Shown: positions 19,915 to 29,668, numbered from the stretch's first letter. The stretch: 64,000 nucleotides of DNA from Pseudobacteroides cellulosolvens ATCC 35603 = DSM 2933 (GCF_001262605.1 NZ_LGTC01000001.1:1536501-1600500); one strand, 5' to 3'. The notes: a model not told the origin generated them from the letters alone. Translations and numbers: made by a program.

Positions 19915-19968
19915 TTGTGGTGCAAAGGAAGAAATCCCTGTAGATGTAATTGGATACTTTGATGAAAT

Positions 19969-20466
19969 AAATTGTACATGCATATTTGTCTTCAAATCCC
20001 TCCCGAACGCGTGAAGTACCATTATTATTCCAAGTTCTGCTTTTTTATCCTTTCATTACTTTTGCTGCTGTATCAAGCATCAGCTTTTGTAATGTTGAAT
20101 TCCCCTCAAAATATGACCATAGTTTATCTGACACCGTCAATATTATATGTCTGTAAGGAACTGCATACATTTCCTTGTTTACTTTTTCAGCCCACTCGTC
20201 GGCATGTTTTTTTCCACAAACTGTACATATTCGGCTCTTGCAACTGTGGGGTAATATCTTTGCTTCCCCACAGTCGCAACACATATATACAGAATGACCC
20301 TTTTCAGGATCCATACATGACAGCATCTTTTCCACTTCTCTTCTCTCAACCTCTCTGACTGTGAAGATGCATTTTTTAAGTATGTCTCCCAGTTATCATT
20401 CAAGCACAATATCATTTTAAAAGTTAGCATCATTGCTGCTATTGTTTTTTGTACTGGATTTATCAT
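19969..20466 (-). pseudogene. IS91-like transposase, N-terminal half (copy 1, inverted)
   Basis: The minus strand encodes the zinc-binding N-terminus (CCDCGEAKILPHSCKSRIC) and the start of the Y2 domain (VPYRHIILTVSDKLW) of an IS91-type transposase. It is broken by frameshifts and a roughly 25-bp deletion near 20050 relative to the second copy at 35261-36003, which it otherwise matches almost base for base. Here the N-terminal half points left while its C-terminal half (17539-19914) points right, so an inversion joined them near 19965. Confidence 0.75.
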
Positions 20467-21044
20467 AAATTCAGTTTACCATTTATCTACCTATTTTTCC
20501 ACTCTTACATATTTTTGCTTTATTACCTCTTATCTGAATTTTTATAAATTCCTATACTCTGAAAAAGTTTCATTACTTTTTAGACTTTTTCAACCTAATC
20601 ATTCGTGATTATATCAGCTTTGTACTTGTTATACTATGTGATGATGTAATTTACGCTTACGCATAAACCTACCATTTTTGGAGATACTATTATTATGATA
20701 CTTTTATAAAAGTTATTTGCATGAAATTAATTTACACACTACTTCTTATAGACCCAAAACTTTCGGTTCCTGTGCTTGGTAATACAGCACATATCTTTGG
20801 TTTTATGAAACCAAGTAGTCATTTTTAACAAGGTATTCATTCGAATACAGTCTATCAGTATATCTATGTGTACTTGTTGCCTTTGGCGAAACGCTGTATC
20901 CGCTTGTTTGTGACTGCACTTTAAATGAAGCATCTACCAAAGTTCTAGTTAGGATAACATTTCTTTAATATGCACAATTCATTTTTAGACTATCGTAAGT
21001 AATTTTCAAATTTAGTATAGTGAAATCTGAAAGTATATTTACAC
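20467..21044. other. Non-coding stretch between IS91-like remnant and lysozyme gene
   Basis: The first ~90 bases (to about 20558) are shared with 36004-36094 and are the 5' end of the IS91-like element. The rest is AT-rich with only short, unconvincing frames (for example a 64-codon minus-strand frame at 20739-20933 without family resemblance). No RNA gene is seen. Confidence 0.5.
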
Positions 21045-23372
21045 CTAATCCATGTAAATTCTAACTGCATCAATTTCTTTACCTAAAACACCTGCATAGC
21101 CGTTGTTTGAATCTTTTTCATTATATCCTGTTACATATGGTAACCATCTATTTGAATTTTTAAGGTGAACTTGATAATGTATAGTTCTACCTGTATTTGT
21201 AGTCATCATCAATCCATCTATAGGTTTACTTAAGATTCCTGCATAATCACTTCTATTAGTTACTGCTGGCAACCAACTACCACCCTTATAATGTACTTTA
21301 TATGTTATATTTCCACTTGATAAGTTTGCGTATATACCAGTAATGCAGTTTCCATATATGCCTGCATAATCCTGAGTGTTAGTTACATTCGGCAACCACT
21401 TTTTAAGAGTAATATCATAAGCTTGATATGTTACGTTTATTTTTACAGGATTATTTTGAGTCGGTGTTGAAGTTGGTTTTAAAGTCGGTGTTGAAGTTGG
21501 TTTTAAAGTTGGTTTTAAAGTCGGTGTTGAAGTCGGTTTTAAAGTTGGTGTTGAAGTTGGTTTTGAAGTCGGTTTTGAAGTTGGTTTTAAAGTTGGTTTT
21601 AAAGTTGGTTTTAAAGTTGGTTTTAAAGTTGGTTTTATAGTCGGTTTTGGAGCGGGCATTTTTGATGGTTCATTATACATAATGTTCATATCAACATTGC
21701 CATTTACGCCATTACAGCTACTAGTATATGAATATTGCCATATATCATAACTTGTATTTGTATAGCCACAATATCCACGATAGTCAGCAACCCATAGTGA
21801 GTATCCACAATTATATAATTTACTTGAATCTAAATAATTATTAAACCAATTCGTATTTGCATAGATCCCAACAGTATAACCTGAGCTTTTTAGTGCTTTA
21901 CAAAACTTAACAGCATAATTTGTAAGAGTTGATTTGCCTAAATATGTTGTATTTGATTCTTCCATATCATAGTAAACACAAAATGGATTTTTCCCCTTCA
22001 GAAGTCTTTTAGCATGAGCTATTTCACTATCTACGCTTTCATTTCCAGTGCTATTTTTTGCGTAACTATAAAAATAAATTGCATAAGGAATCTTATTGTC
22101 TATACAACCTTTAACATTTTTCTCAAATTGCCTATCATCTTGGCTTGATATATTATCACCGTAACCACATCTTATGATTGCAAAATCTATACCTGCTGCT
22201 TTCACTTTAGCCCAATCAACTATACCATTTGAATGACTAACATCAATTCCTTTTTTTGTAACAGCAGATGTTGGTGTGCCTGAAGTACCTATTGAAGTTG
22301 GTTTTGAAGTCGGTGTTGATGCAACTGATCCGCTTCCTACATTAAAGCCTGAATTGACAAGTGTCTTACTTGTACTGCTTGCATCTCTTGCTATAACTTG
22401 ATATCTGTAACTTCCTCTTGGTAATTTATCAAAAGTAATATATTGGTCTAAATTTGCAATTGAATATGATTTTGCATTAGGAGCTACTGTCTTGGATGTA
22501 AGTAATTTTCCTTCTGTGTTTACAACCCTAACTGTTAATGATGTAATATTATAGTTTGATGACACTTTTCCATTGATAGAAAATGTTTTTCCATAAGTTA
22601 GTGTAGAAGGTGGAGGGTTATTTTTTGAAATATCAAGTGTTGATGCTGTAGGTGTTGTTGGTGTGCCTGAATTACTTGATGCTTCCCACAAAAGTTCCCA
22701 ATCAGTTTTTCCATTTGTGAAATTTTTTCCACCTTTTATCAATATATTGCCATTTTTCATCTTACCCTTTTTACATATAGATGTAGTCCTGTCTGTATTA
22801 ACAATGAATGCATCATATGCAATAACATTTCCGTTTCCCAAATCATCTTTAAAATCATCCTCTTTAAAATCCTTACCAAATTCGCCTCTAAATACGGAAA
22901 TATCAACATGTTCACCATATGCATCAGGAGTATAATAATATGTTTTAGTAACTTCATTATATTTTTTTCCCTGTCCGCCTGCTTGATAAAAAGGTGTTCC
23001 TTGCTCAATTTTTTTCCCCACTGGAAGATCCGAAATATCGGAATCATGCATAAATGCAACTGCCATGTGAGCAAAAGTCTTTCCATCTGCATAATGTACT
23101 TTATTTTTACTTTGTAATATTACATACCCCCAATGTGGATCACGATAAACAATCTCTCCAGTAAAAGGTGCAAATACGTTTCCTCCCGGTATGATATCAA
23201 TTGCATTCTTATTATCATGCGATGCACTTTCATAAGCAATCTGCGACAAATTCAAAGTCGGTGCAGGAAACCACGCTGTTTCATCACTCGCTGCATTGAC
23301 CTTAAAATTTTGTGGCATAAATGCTACAGCCATGCAAAACATCAAAACTATACTTAAAATTCGTTTTTTCAT
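21045..23372 (-). CDS. Secreted GH25 lysozyme with M23-like and ChW-like domains
   Basis: The 775-residue protein starts at ATG 23372 (GAGGAGC upstream) with a signal peptide (MKKRILSIVLMFCMA, cut near VNAASD). Residues ~30-180 resemble an M23 (LytM) fold, but the metal motifs are degraded: the HxxxD site reads KNAID and the HxH site GEHVDI. An Ig-like module follows, then a GH25 muramidase at ~372-567 with the catalytic Asp in GIDVSHSNG and the DxE pair in YYDMEES. Next is a KPT-rich linker, then three Trp-containing repeats (WLPNVTN, WLPAVTN, WLPYVTG with YAGI/YAGV) resembling clostridial ChW repeats. It should cleave peptidoglycan outside the cell. The gene stands alone amid IS debris. Confidence 0.88.
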   Translation of the reverse strand: MKKRILSIVLMFCMAVAFMPQNFKVNAASDETAWFPAPTLNLSQIAYESASHDNKNAIDIIPGGNVFAPFTGEIVYRDPHWGYVILQSKNKVHYADGKTFAHMAVAFMHDSDISDLPVGKKIEQGTPFYQAGGQGKKYNEVTKTYYYTPDAYGEHVDISVFRGEFGKDFKEDDFKDDLGNGNVIAYDAFIVNTDRTTSICKKGKMKNGNILIKGGKNFTNGKTDWELLWEASSNSGTPTTPTASTLDISKNNPPPSTLTYGKTFSINGKVSSNYNITSLTVRVVNTEGKLLTSKTVAPNAKSYSIANLDQYITFDKLPRGSYRYQVIARDASSTSKTLVNSGFNVGSGSVASTPTSKPTSIGTSGTPTSAVTKKGIDVSHSNGIVDWAKVKAAGIDFAIIRCGYGDNISSQDDRQFEKNVKGCIDNKIPYAIYFYSYAKNSTGNESVDSEIAHAKRLLKGKNPFCVYYDMEESNTTYLGKSTLTNYAVKFCKALKSSGYTVGIYANTNWFNNYLDSSKLYNCGYSLWVADYRGYCGYTNTSYDIWQYSYTSSCNGVNGNVDMNIMYNEPSKMPAPKPTIKPTLKPTLKPTLKPTLKPTSKPTSKPTSTPTLKPTSTPTLKPTLKPTSTPTLKPTSTPTQNNPVKINVTYQAYDITLKKWLPNVTNTQDYAGIYGNCITGIYANLSSGNITYKVHYKGGSWLPAVTNRSDYAGILSKPIDGLMMTTNTGRTIHYQVHLKNSNRWLPYVTGYNEKDSNNGYAGVLGKEIDAVRIYMD
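21455..21650 (-). repeat. Tandem KPT/LKPT/STPT coding repeat in the lysozyme linker
   Basis: Nine-base units encode Lys-Pro-Thr or Thr-Pro-Thr triplets over ~65 residues. Because GGTTTT recurs, the plus strand shows a long meaningless frame (21428-21640). The linker separates the catalytic domain from the wall-binding repeats. Unit number is likely to vary between strains. Confidence 0.9.
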
Positions 23373-23587
23373 TTTTGCTCCTCCTCGTATAATAGTATTT
23401 GTAAGGATTTTATATAGGAATTTCCAGTTACAATCCTCACATACTGATACTTAAACTCACTGGAAATTATCTTAAAAGCTACTTCAAAGGCTACCTCAAA
23501 GCCAACCATAAGATATATGCTTAATACTTAGTATTAAGCGGCCTTGCGGCAATAGGTTTACACTGTACATTGATAATTTAATCATTT

Positions 23588-23854
23588 GCTATTGAACTTA
23601 ACTAATGCTCGTGAAACAATATTATTAAGCTATTGAGGACGGTTCTGTCATCTCCTGTTGGACCTTTTGTGGCTGCTTCTGTTTAAGTCAGTTCCCCTGT
23701 CCTGATGTTAGCTTTATACCGCTGGGTGTTTTTCTCCCAAAGCCCTCTCCTGTATGGCAGTTCAAGGAGTCGTGCATAGAGCTTTCGGAGGTGTATTCTA
23801 ATTGCGAGGATGTTGATGCATCAGGTAGCATGGGCATTAGTTAAGTTCAATAGC
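23588..23854. repeat. 21-bp perfect inverted repeat enclosing 225 bp in the IS110 leader
   Basis: Bases 23588-23608 and 23834-23854 are perfect reverse complements (left arm starts GCTATTGAAC, right arm ends GTTCAATAGC). The enclosed 225 bp are more GC-rich than the surroundings, have no long reading frame, and end about 30 bp before the transposase start. IS110-family elements encode a bridge/seek RNA in a non-coding end, so this segment is the natural candidate. The long closing stem is not a feature I know from described bridge RNAs. Confidence 0.7.
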
Positions 23855-23887
23855 TCAAAAATTCAAATCAAGAAGGAGGTGATTTCA

Positions 23888-25119
23888 TTGTCAAATTAAT
23901 TATTGGTAGGCATTGATGTTAGTCTTAAAGACAACAAAGTTCGTATCCTTCATCCTGATGGAACCAGTCTTTCCAAGTTTGTTGTTTCAAACTCCGTTCC
24001 CGATGCAAAAACCCTTTCCTAGAGGGTCACAGGGATCGCAGAAAAGAATAATTTTGATTCCATTGTTATTGGTCTTGAATCTACTTCTGTCTATGGTGAT
24101 CCTCTTGTTTACTTCTTGAAACAAGATGCTTCTGTTAATAGGTTCAATACCAAAATCCATGTACTTAATCCTACACAGGTCAATAAGTTTAAATTAATGT
24201 ATCCTGACCTTCCAAAAACCGATGATATAGATGCATGGGTAATAGCAGAACACCTACGCTTTGGACGTATTAATAAGGAGGTCTACATGGATGACAAATA
24301 TAAGGCTCTTCAAAAGCTTACAAGAGCCAGATTTCATACAGTTCAGAACCTTGCCAGGGAAAAGAACTGGTTCCTAAACAACCTATTCTTGAAATTTTCT
24401 TCACTTGCCCAAGAGAAGATTTTTTCAGACAGGTTTGGAGCTACATCCAGCAGTATCATAGAGGAATTCTTTTCTGTGGATGAAATATCTTACATGCCAA
24501 TCGAAGAGTTGGTTGATTTCATAAACAAAAAAGGTAAAGGCCACTTCGAGAATACTGAAGACGTTGCAGCTGCTCTCCAAAAAGCAGCAAGAAGTTCATA
24601 TCGTCTCCCAAAGACAGTTACAGACTCTGTCAATCAGGTTCTCGCTGTATCTTTTTTAGCTATAAAAGCTTATAAGGAACAGCTTAAAATCTTTGATAAG
24701 GCAATAGAGGAACAGGTCAAGCTTATTCCTAATACACTGACCTCAATCAAAGGAATTGGTCCTGTTTACTCTGCTGGAATAATAGCAGAAATTGGTGATA
24801 TTCATCGTTTCAAGGATCAAGCTGCATTGGCTAATTTGCGGGTATTGCCTGGTCAAGACATCAGTCAGGCAATTTTACAGCTGCACATACTAACTTGATT
24901 AAATTCGGTAACAGGTATTTACGTTATTACATCATGGAAGCTACTAACAAAGTAAGATTGCACGATCACGAGTTAAAACGCTTCTATGAACTTAAGTACA
25001 GCCAAACCCCAAAAACCCCACACAAGAGAGCACTTGCATTAACTGCCAGAAAATTCGTCCGTATTGTCTATGCTCTGCTTAATAGCAATCGGCTTTATAC
25101 ACCACCAAAAGGAATTTAA
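23888..25119 (+). pseudogene. IS110-family transposase, broken copy
   Basis: A ribosome site (AAGGAGGTG) precedes TTG at 23888. The frame then shows the RuvC-like DEDD domain (GIDVSLKDNK, GLESTSVYG, TDDIDAWVIAEHL), a coiled-coil middle, and the Transposase_20 domain (IKGIGPVYSAGIIAEIGDI). Two in-frame stops interrupt it: TAA three codons after the TTG and TAG at 24020 (probably a former CAG). A lost A at 24833-24834 shifts the frame just before the conserved AWSRHQSGNF serine motif; the remainder is 24895-25119. With two nonsense codons and a frameshift it should be inactive. Confidence 0.85.
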
Positions 25120-25226
25120 TTTCCAATTGGCCGTTCCATAACCTACCATATTTTACATGAAACTTTGGTAGGCTTATTAGCGTGTAGCTCTTTTGTGCTT
25201 TTTTACTAAAATTATACGTTTTCAGT

Positions 25227-26712
25227 CATTAGTGTTGCATAAAGTTTTTTAACAAAATTCAACCTACACTTTCTGGTTGAAGTAATAGTATTTACCTGTA
25301 GAAAATATGAAAGCCCCTTTGTTAATATCAAGTGGGTTCGCAAGCAAGCAGCCACATACATTAACAAAGGAGCTAACAAACACGGCTAATTGTACTACAG
25401 TTTTTGAAACATTAACAGGCTTTTTGCCAAAGAACATTCTGGAAAGAGCTATTAATGAAACAGGTGCTGAATATGGTACCAAAAAGTTTACTGTTCTTCG
25501 GCAACTTAATACGATGATGTATGCTCATCTGACTGAAACTACTGGTCTTAGGGATATTGAAGCAGCTATAATAGCTGACAAAAAACTTCAGGAATACACA
25601 GGAACTATCAGTGCTTCACAAATATCTCGTGCAAATAGATCACGTGACACAGTAATTTTTAAACAGATATTTGAGGCTTCTCTTGCTAAGCTGAAGAAGC
25701 ATAACGGAATACGAATCATACCAGGAAGTTGGGGAATGCTTAAGGCACTCGACTCAACCACTGTAAGTCTTTGCATATCTTTATTTCCCTGGGCAGAATA
25801 TCGAGATAAAACTGCGGCAGTTAAGATCCATACCCTCTACGATATACTTCTTGGGTGCCCTGAAAGTATTGTGATGACTGAAGGTATTATTCATGACAAA
25901 GAGAAAATGAAAAACTTTGTCAAAGAACCAGGCATAACATACCTTTTTGACCGAGCATACCTTGACTACAAAGAATTTGATAGATACTGCATGGAAGGAA
26001 TCTTCTTTGTATCAAGGCTTAAGAAAAACGCCATCATGAAGGTTATGAATGAGAACGCTGTTCTTAAGGGTGAGTCTGTTTTATCTGACAAAGAAGTTAT
26101 CCTTGGGGGTCAAAGTACTCAAATGCAGCATCCTATCAGGGCTATCCAAGTAATTGACTCATCAAACGGTGAATTATTTTATATAATTACAAACCGTTTT
26201 GATCTCACTGCGGAAGAAATCGCCCAGATATACCGTTTAAGGTGGACTATAGAAACCTTCTTCAAGTGGATCAAACAGCACCTTAAAATCAAGAAGTTCT
26301 TTGGAACCAGCTTTAATGCTGTACTTAACCAAGTTTACTCAGCACTTACGCTTTATTGTTTATTGCTACTAATGCATATCCTGGTAGGTACTAAACATAA
26401 CTTCTTAAAGACAGTAAGGCTTATTGCCAAAGGTCCTTGGAACACCCTTTTACAGTTTCAAGAGGACTTGAGCCCTAAAAGCCTCCACCTAAAGTTGAGC
26501 AAAAGCGGTTCAATTGGAAACAAGAATTTGAAACTGTGCTACGCAGGTATAAAGTCAGTTAATTGTATTAAGTTTTTTAATTTTTTAGTGCTTAGGCTTA
26601 GGTGGTCACTCCCCTTTTCTCTAGCATGTGGCAGAATCTCCTTCTATGTGAAGGCTATGCCAGCAAATTATTTACATTGACTTTTTATTATAAATTTAAT
26701 GCAACGCTAATG
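25227..26712 (+). mobile_element. IS4-family insertion sequence, complete, with 9-bp target duplication
   Basis: The 1486-bp element is bounded by near-perfect inverted repeats (CATTAGTGTTGCAT at 25227-25240; its partner at 26699-26712 differs at one base). The 9-bp direct repeat GTTTTCAGT flanks it at 25218-25226 and 26713-26721, which is the size expected for IS4-type insertion. An intact duplication and gene point to recent arrival. Confidence 0.9.
25307..26680 (+). CDS. IS4-family transposase
   Basis: This is an intact 457-residue DDE transposase. The first catalytic Asp is in LKALDSTTVSL, the second in YLFDRAYLDYKEF, and the Y-R-E-K signature is clear in YRLRWTIETFFKWIKQHLKIK. It lies within an element bounded by inverted repeats and a 9-bp target duplication. 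Confidence 0.9.
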   Translation: MKAPLLISSGFASKQPHTLTKELTNTANCTTVFETLTGFLPKNILERAINETGAEYGTKKFTVLRQLNTMMYAHLTETTGLRDIEAAIIADKKLQEYTGTISASQISRANRSRDTVIFKQIFEASLAKLKKHNGIRIIPGSWGMLKALDSTTVSLCISLFPWAEYRDKTAAVKIHTLYDILLGCPESIVMTEGIIHDKEKMKNFVKEPGITYLFDRAYLDYKEFDRYCMEGIFFVSRLKKNAIMKVMNENAVLKGESVLSDKEVILGGQSTQMQHPIRAIQVIDSSNGELFYIITNRFDLTAEEIAQIYRLRWTIETFFKWIKQHLKIKKFFGTSFNAVLNQVYSALTLYCLLLLMHILVGTKHNFLKTVRLIAKGPWNTLLQFQEDLSPKSLHLKLSKSGSIGNKNLKLCYAGIKSVNCIKFFNFLVLRLRWSLPFSLACGRISFYVKAMPANYLH

Positions 26713-27006
26713 GTTTTCAGTCTTTACATTTTCCAATTTTTCTCTTGACATTTTACCGCTGGACTTATTCTTTACTCCCCTAAATCCCATTTTCTCATAC
26801 AGATAATCTCTCTCCCAACTACTAGCACAATCAATATTTAAACTTAAAGTAATTTAAAACATTATGATTTTTCAAACAAATTTTCGTCCCTTCAAATTTT
26901 AGTTTAGTTGTTATTTTTAACTTAACTCGTTGTGTTAATTAATTAAGGACTGCTGAAGAATTATACAATGTATACACCGTACATTATTTAAAATACATGT
27001 AATATC

Positions 27007-27164
27007 GTATTATCCCTCCCTTAAATGCAATTTTTTTCGAGAATGTCCGGAGTTCTCTAATATCCCTTTCAGTACAATTATATCCCTCCAAAAGTTTTAG
27101 TTTCAAGATATATTTATTCATTTATACAATGTCATCTGTCTAAAAAATAATGGTAACTTGTCGG
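27007..27164 (+). repeat. 158-bp direct repeat, copy 2
   Basis: By eye it is identical to 17263-17420 and in the same orientation. Unlike copy 1, it is not fused to IS110 coding sequence. It lies about 95 bp before the kinase gene. Confidence 0.9.
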
Positions 27165-27183
27165 CTCTTCTATTGAAATTTTT

Positions 27184-27214
27184 TTCACAAATGAGTAAAC
27201 TATTGTTATATAAT
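27184..27214 (+). promoter_or_regulatory. Possible sigma-A promoter of the two-component operon
   Basis: TTCACA (27184-27189) and TATATAAT (27207-27214) are 17 bp apart, about 45 bp before the kinase start. The -35 is a weak match, so this is a suggestion only. Confidence 0.3.
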
Positions 27215-27257
27215 ATAAGTTTTTAAACAATTAATTTAGCATACAGAGGCGGATATA

Positions 27258-29018
27258 ATGAAATCTGAGTCATTATTACTGAAAAATATTCTTCTGGATA
27301 TAGAAGTCTTATCAGTTTTGATTTCCTTAATACTACTGGTGGTATATTGGAAAAGGTCGGAAAAGAATTGTTTTTTAATATGTTATACACTTTATCAGGT
27401 CACTGTTATATTTCATACTTCGTCACATGTTATGAAACATTTAAATCAGTTTCTGGATTTAAAAGAATTCTATTTTGCTTGTATCAAAAACATCTCTTTT
27501 ACCTTTGCTGAGATTACATGCCTAATCCTTTTCTGGGTATTTGCTAATCCACAAAAAAAAATAAATAAGAAATTAGCACCGATATTCATACTCCCTATTA
27601 TTTATTCCATACTTACTATTACCAATAGATGGAGCGGCATACTAGCACCAATTAGAGTAACACAAAATGATATAAGATTTGGAGATAAAACTAATTTCTG
27701 TCATGCGATTGAGTATACTATTTGGTTCACAGCAATACCACTTGTATTTATCAGTTTAAAAAAACTTGTTAAGATGAGAGGTTATAAGCTGATTCAAGGG
27801 ATGCTGATTTTTTCGGCTCTTTTAATTCCAAGCATTCTGTACTTCATTAGAATGATACTAAATATAGATTTGCTACCGTCACTGGAATTTGATCCTGTTC
27901 CCGCTGCTATGTCTATATCAACTATTCTTTTAGCTATTGCAGCTATAAAATATAGGCTAATAAGCCTTGTTCCTGTAGCTTTTAAAGAATTTGCCGAAAG
28001 CATCAGTACTCCTTTTATAGTTCTGGATAACAATAACAGGGTTCAATATTACAATAATATGTTCTCCAGAGTATTTTCATTTGTATATATAAAAAGAGAA
28101 TGTCATATACAGCAATTCTTTCAGCAGCTAAAAAATTATGCTAGAGATTATACGTATATAGATACAATAGAAGCATTAAGCAATACCAATAATTTTACAA
28201 ATATTAATTTGGAAGTATGTCTGTTCATCCCTAAAGAAACCATATACAAGGTTTCTTTGCAGGAAATTAGAGCATATGGAAATGAGCGGGTAGGAAAGCT
28301 TATGGCTTTTAATGACATTACTTATTACAAAATTCTAGCTAGGGTACAGAGTGAATTGGCAGCAACAAAAACTCGCATTGAGATATCCACAGAGGCCCAT
28401 GATGTCATCGGTTATGCTATGACACATATCATAATGTATCTTCAAGAGGAGCTTTCAAACTTATCCGAAGAAGAAATAAAACAAAGAGAAAATACAGTAA
28501 AAGCCTTGAAAATGGCAAAAGAGAAGAATGCAGAATTTAGGGAAATATTATACAAGGGTTTTAACCCGAACTCTGCAAATACAGAAGGTCAGCCCGAAAA
28601 TTTCAAGGATAAGCTTATGTATAGATTGAAAAGCATAAAAGAAAAATTACCATCTGGAATTAATATGGTTTATAGTATTGATGGACAGCTTACAGCAATA
28701 GATGAAAAATACTTTAATGCATTAGATAGTATATGCCTTGAAGCTATAAACAATTCTTTAAAACATGGAAATGCTAGAAATATAGAAGTCATACTTAAGG
28801 GCAGTAATTCTGACCTTAGACTGAAAATCATTGATGACGGTAAAGGCTGTATGTCTGTCAACAAAGGAATAGGCTTAACTAGTATGACGGATAGGGTTAA
28901 CAAGCTTGGAGGAACACTAAGATTTATAAATGAGCCAGAAGGCGGATTTGGAATTTTTGTAAATATACCAATAACTACAAAAAGGGGAAATATCAATGGA
29001 GGACTCAAAGTTATATAA
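27258..29018 (+). CDS. Membrane sensor histidine kinase, 7TM-PAS-HATPase
   Basis: The 586-residue protein has seven predicted membrane segments in the first ~235 residues (histidine-kinase 7TM-type sensor), a PAS-like domain at ~240-365 (STPFIVLDNNNRVQYYN), a dimerisation helix with H-box TEAHDVIGYAM (His near 381), and an HATPase_c domain with N-box EAINNSLKHGNA (~493), IDDGKG (~525) and GIGLTSM (~537). The HDVIGY box and short catalytic domain mark the NarX/DesK (HisKA_3-like) class, which pairs with LuxR-type regulators such as the overlapping downstream gene. The signal is unknown. It is flanked by IS debris on both sides but is intact. Confidence 0.9.
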   Translation: MKSESLLLKNILLDIEVLSVLISLILLVVYWKRSEKNCFLICYTLYQVTVIFHTSSHVMKHLNQFLDLKEFYFACIKNISFTFAEITCLILFWVFANPQKKINKKLAPIFILPIIYSILTITNRWSGILAPIRVTQNDIRFGDKTNFCHAIEYTIWFTAIPLVFISLKKLVKMRGYKLIQGMLIFSALLIPSILYFIRMILNIDLLPSLEFDPVPAAMSISTILLAIAAIKYRLISLVPVAFKEFAESISTPFIVLDNNNRVQYYNNMFSRVFSFVYIKRECHIQQFFQQLKNYARDYTYIDTIEALSNTNNFTNINLEVCLFIPKETIYKVSLQEIRAYGNERVGKLMAFNDITYYKILARVQSELAATKTRIEISTEAHDVIGYAMTHIIMYLQEELSNLSEEEIKQRENTVKALKMAKEKNAEFREILYKGFNPNSANTEGQPENFKDKLMYRLKSIKEKLPSGINMVYSIDGQLTAIDEKYFNALDSICLEAINNSLKHGNARNIEVILKGSNSDLRLKIIDDGKGCMSVNKGIGLTSMTDRVNKLGGTLRFINEPEGGFGIFVNIPITTKRGNINGGLKVI

Positions 29019-29643
29019 AGTAGTAATTGCAGATGACCATCTGATAGTACTCAATGGAATTAAACGAATTTTAGAATGTGACTCGGAAATAGAAATTGTA
29101 GCATGTGCCCAAAATGGAACTCTTGCATACAATGCTTGCAGGGATTTTCAGGTGGATATTGTGCTGCTGGATCTTGTTATGCCTTTGTGTGATGGGATAG
29201 AAGCTGCGAAGATGATTAAATCCCTTGATAAAGACATAAAAATACTTATTCTTACATCAATTCCTGACAGCACAAAAGTAATTGAAGCTGTCAAAATTGG
29301 TATAAACGGCTATATTTTAAAAGATTCAGCTCCGGAGGATTTAATCTTTTCTGTAAAGAACGCTGTAAATGGGAAAAAAGTTTTTGATAAAATCATTTTT
29401 GATAAACTTATTGATAATATGGCAACACTAGATGTAACACATAATTTATTTGTTGATCTCTCCGAAACTGAGTATAAGGTATTGGATCTTATTGCAAACG
29501 GGCTGGAAAACAAAGAAATTGCAGATGCCCTCTTCATAAGCCCAAGCACTGTAAGAGGAGTAGTCTCAACCCTGTTGTTAAAATACAATGTTAAAAATAG
29601 AACCCAACTTGCCATATTTGCTACAAAGAATGGTTTAGGCTGA
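28996..29643 (+). CDS. NarL/FixJ-type response regulator
   Basis: The 215-residue protein has a receiver domain with acidic ADDH near the N-terminus, phospho-acceptor Asp in IVLLDLVMP (~57), Thr in LILTS and Lys in LKDSAPE. A LuxR-type helix-turn-helix follows (~150-210: LSETEYKVLDLIANGLENKE, ISPSTVR). The start overlaps the kinase gene by 23 bp, so the two are coupled. Target genes are not evident; its nearest non-IS neighbours are the lysozyme gene and the ferredoxin/leu region. Confidence 0.92.
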   Translation: MEDSKLYKVVIADDHLIVLNGIKRILECDSEIEIVACAQNGTLAYNACRDFQVDIVLLDLVMPLCDGIEAAKMIKSLDKDIKILILTSIPDSTKVIEAVKIGINGYILKDSAPEDLIFSVKNAVNGKKVFDKIIFDKLIDNMATLDVTHNLFVDLSETEYKVLDLIANGLENKEIADALFISPSTVRGVVSTLLLKYNVKNRTQLAIFATKNGLG

Positions 29644-29668
29644 TTATATAGTACCTGATAAAACCTAT

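Larger units (their letters stand above)
26722..27257. other. Non-coding stretch upstream of the sensor kinase
   Basis: AT-rich DNA with no convincing gene. It contains copy 2 of the 158-bp repeat (27007-27164) and, close to the kinase start, a possible promoter. Nothing else is recognised. Confidence 0.5.

Noticed and set aside
20739..20933. 64-codon minus-strand frame
   Set aside because: No ribosome site, no domain and in-frame stops just upstream; nearby frames look equally coding-like.
21428..21640. 70-codon plus-strand frame rich in Leu/Val/Lys
   Set aside because: Shadow of the KPT linker repeat of the lysozyme gene.
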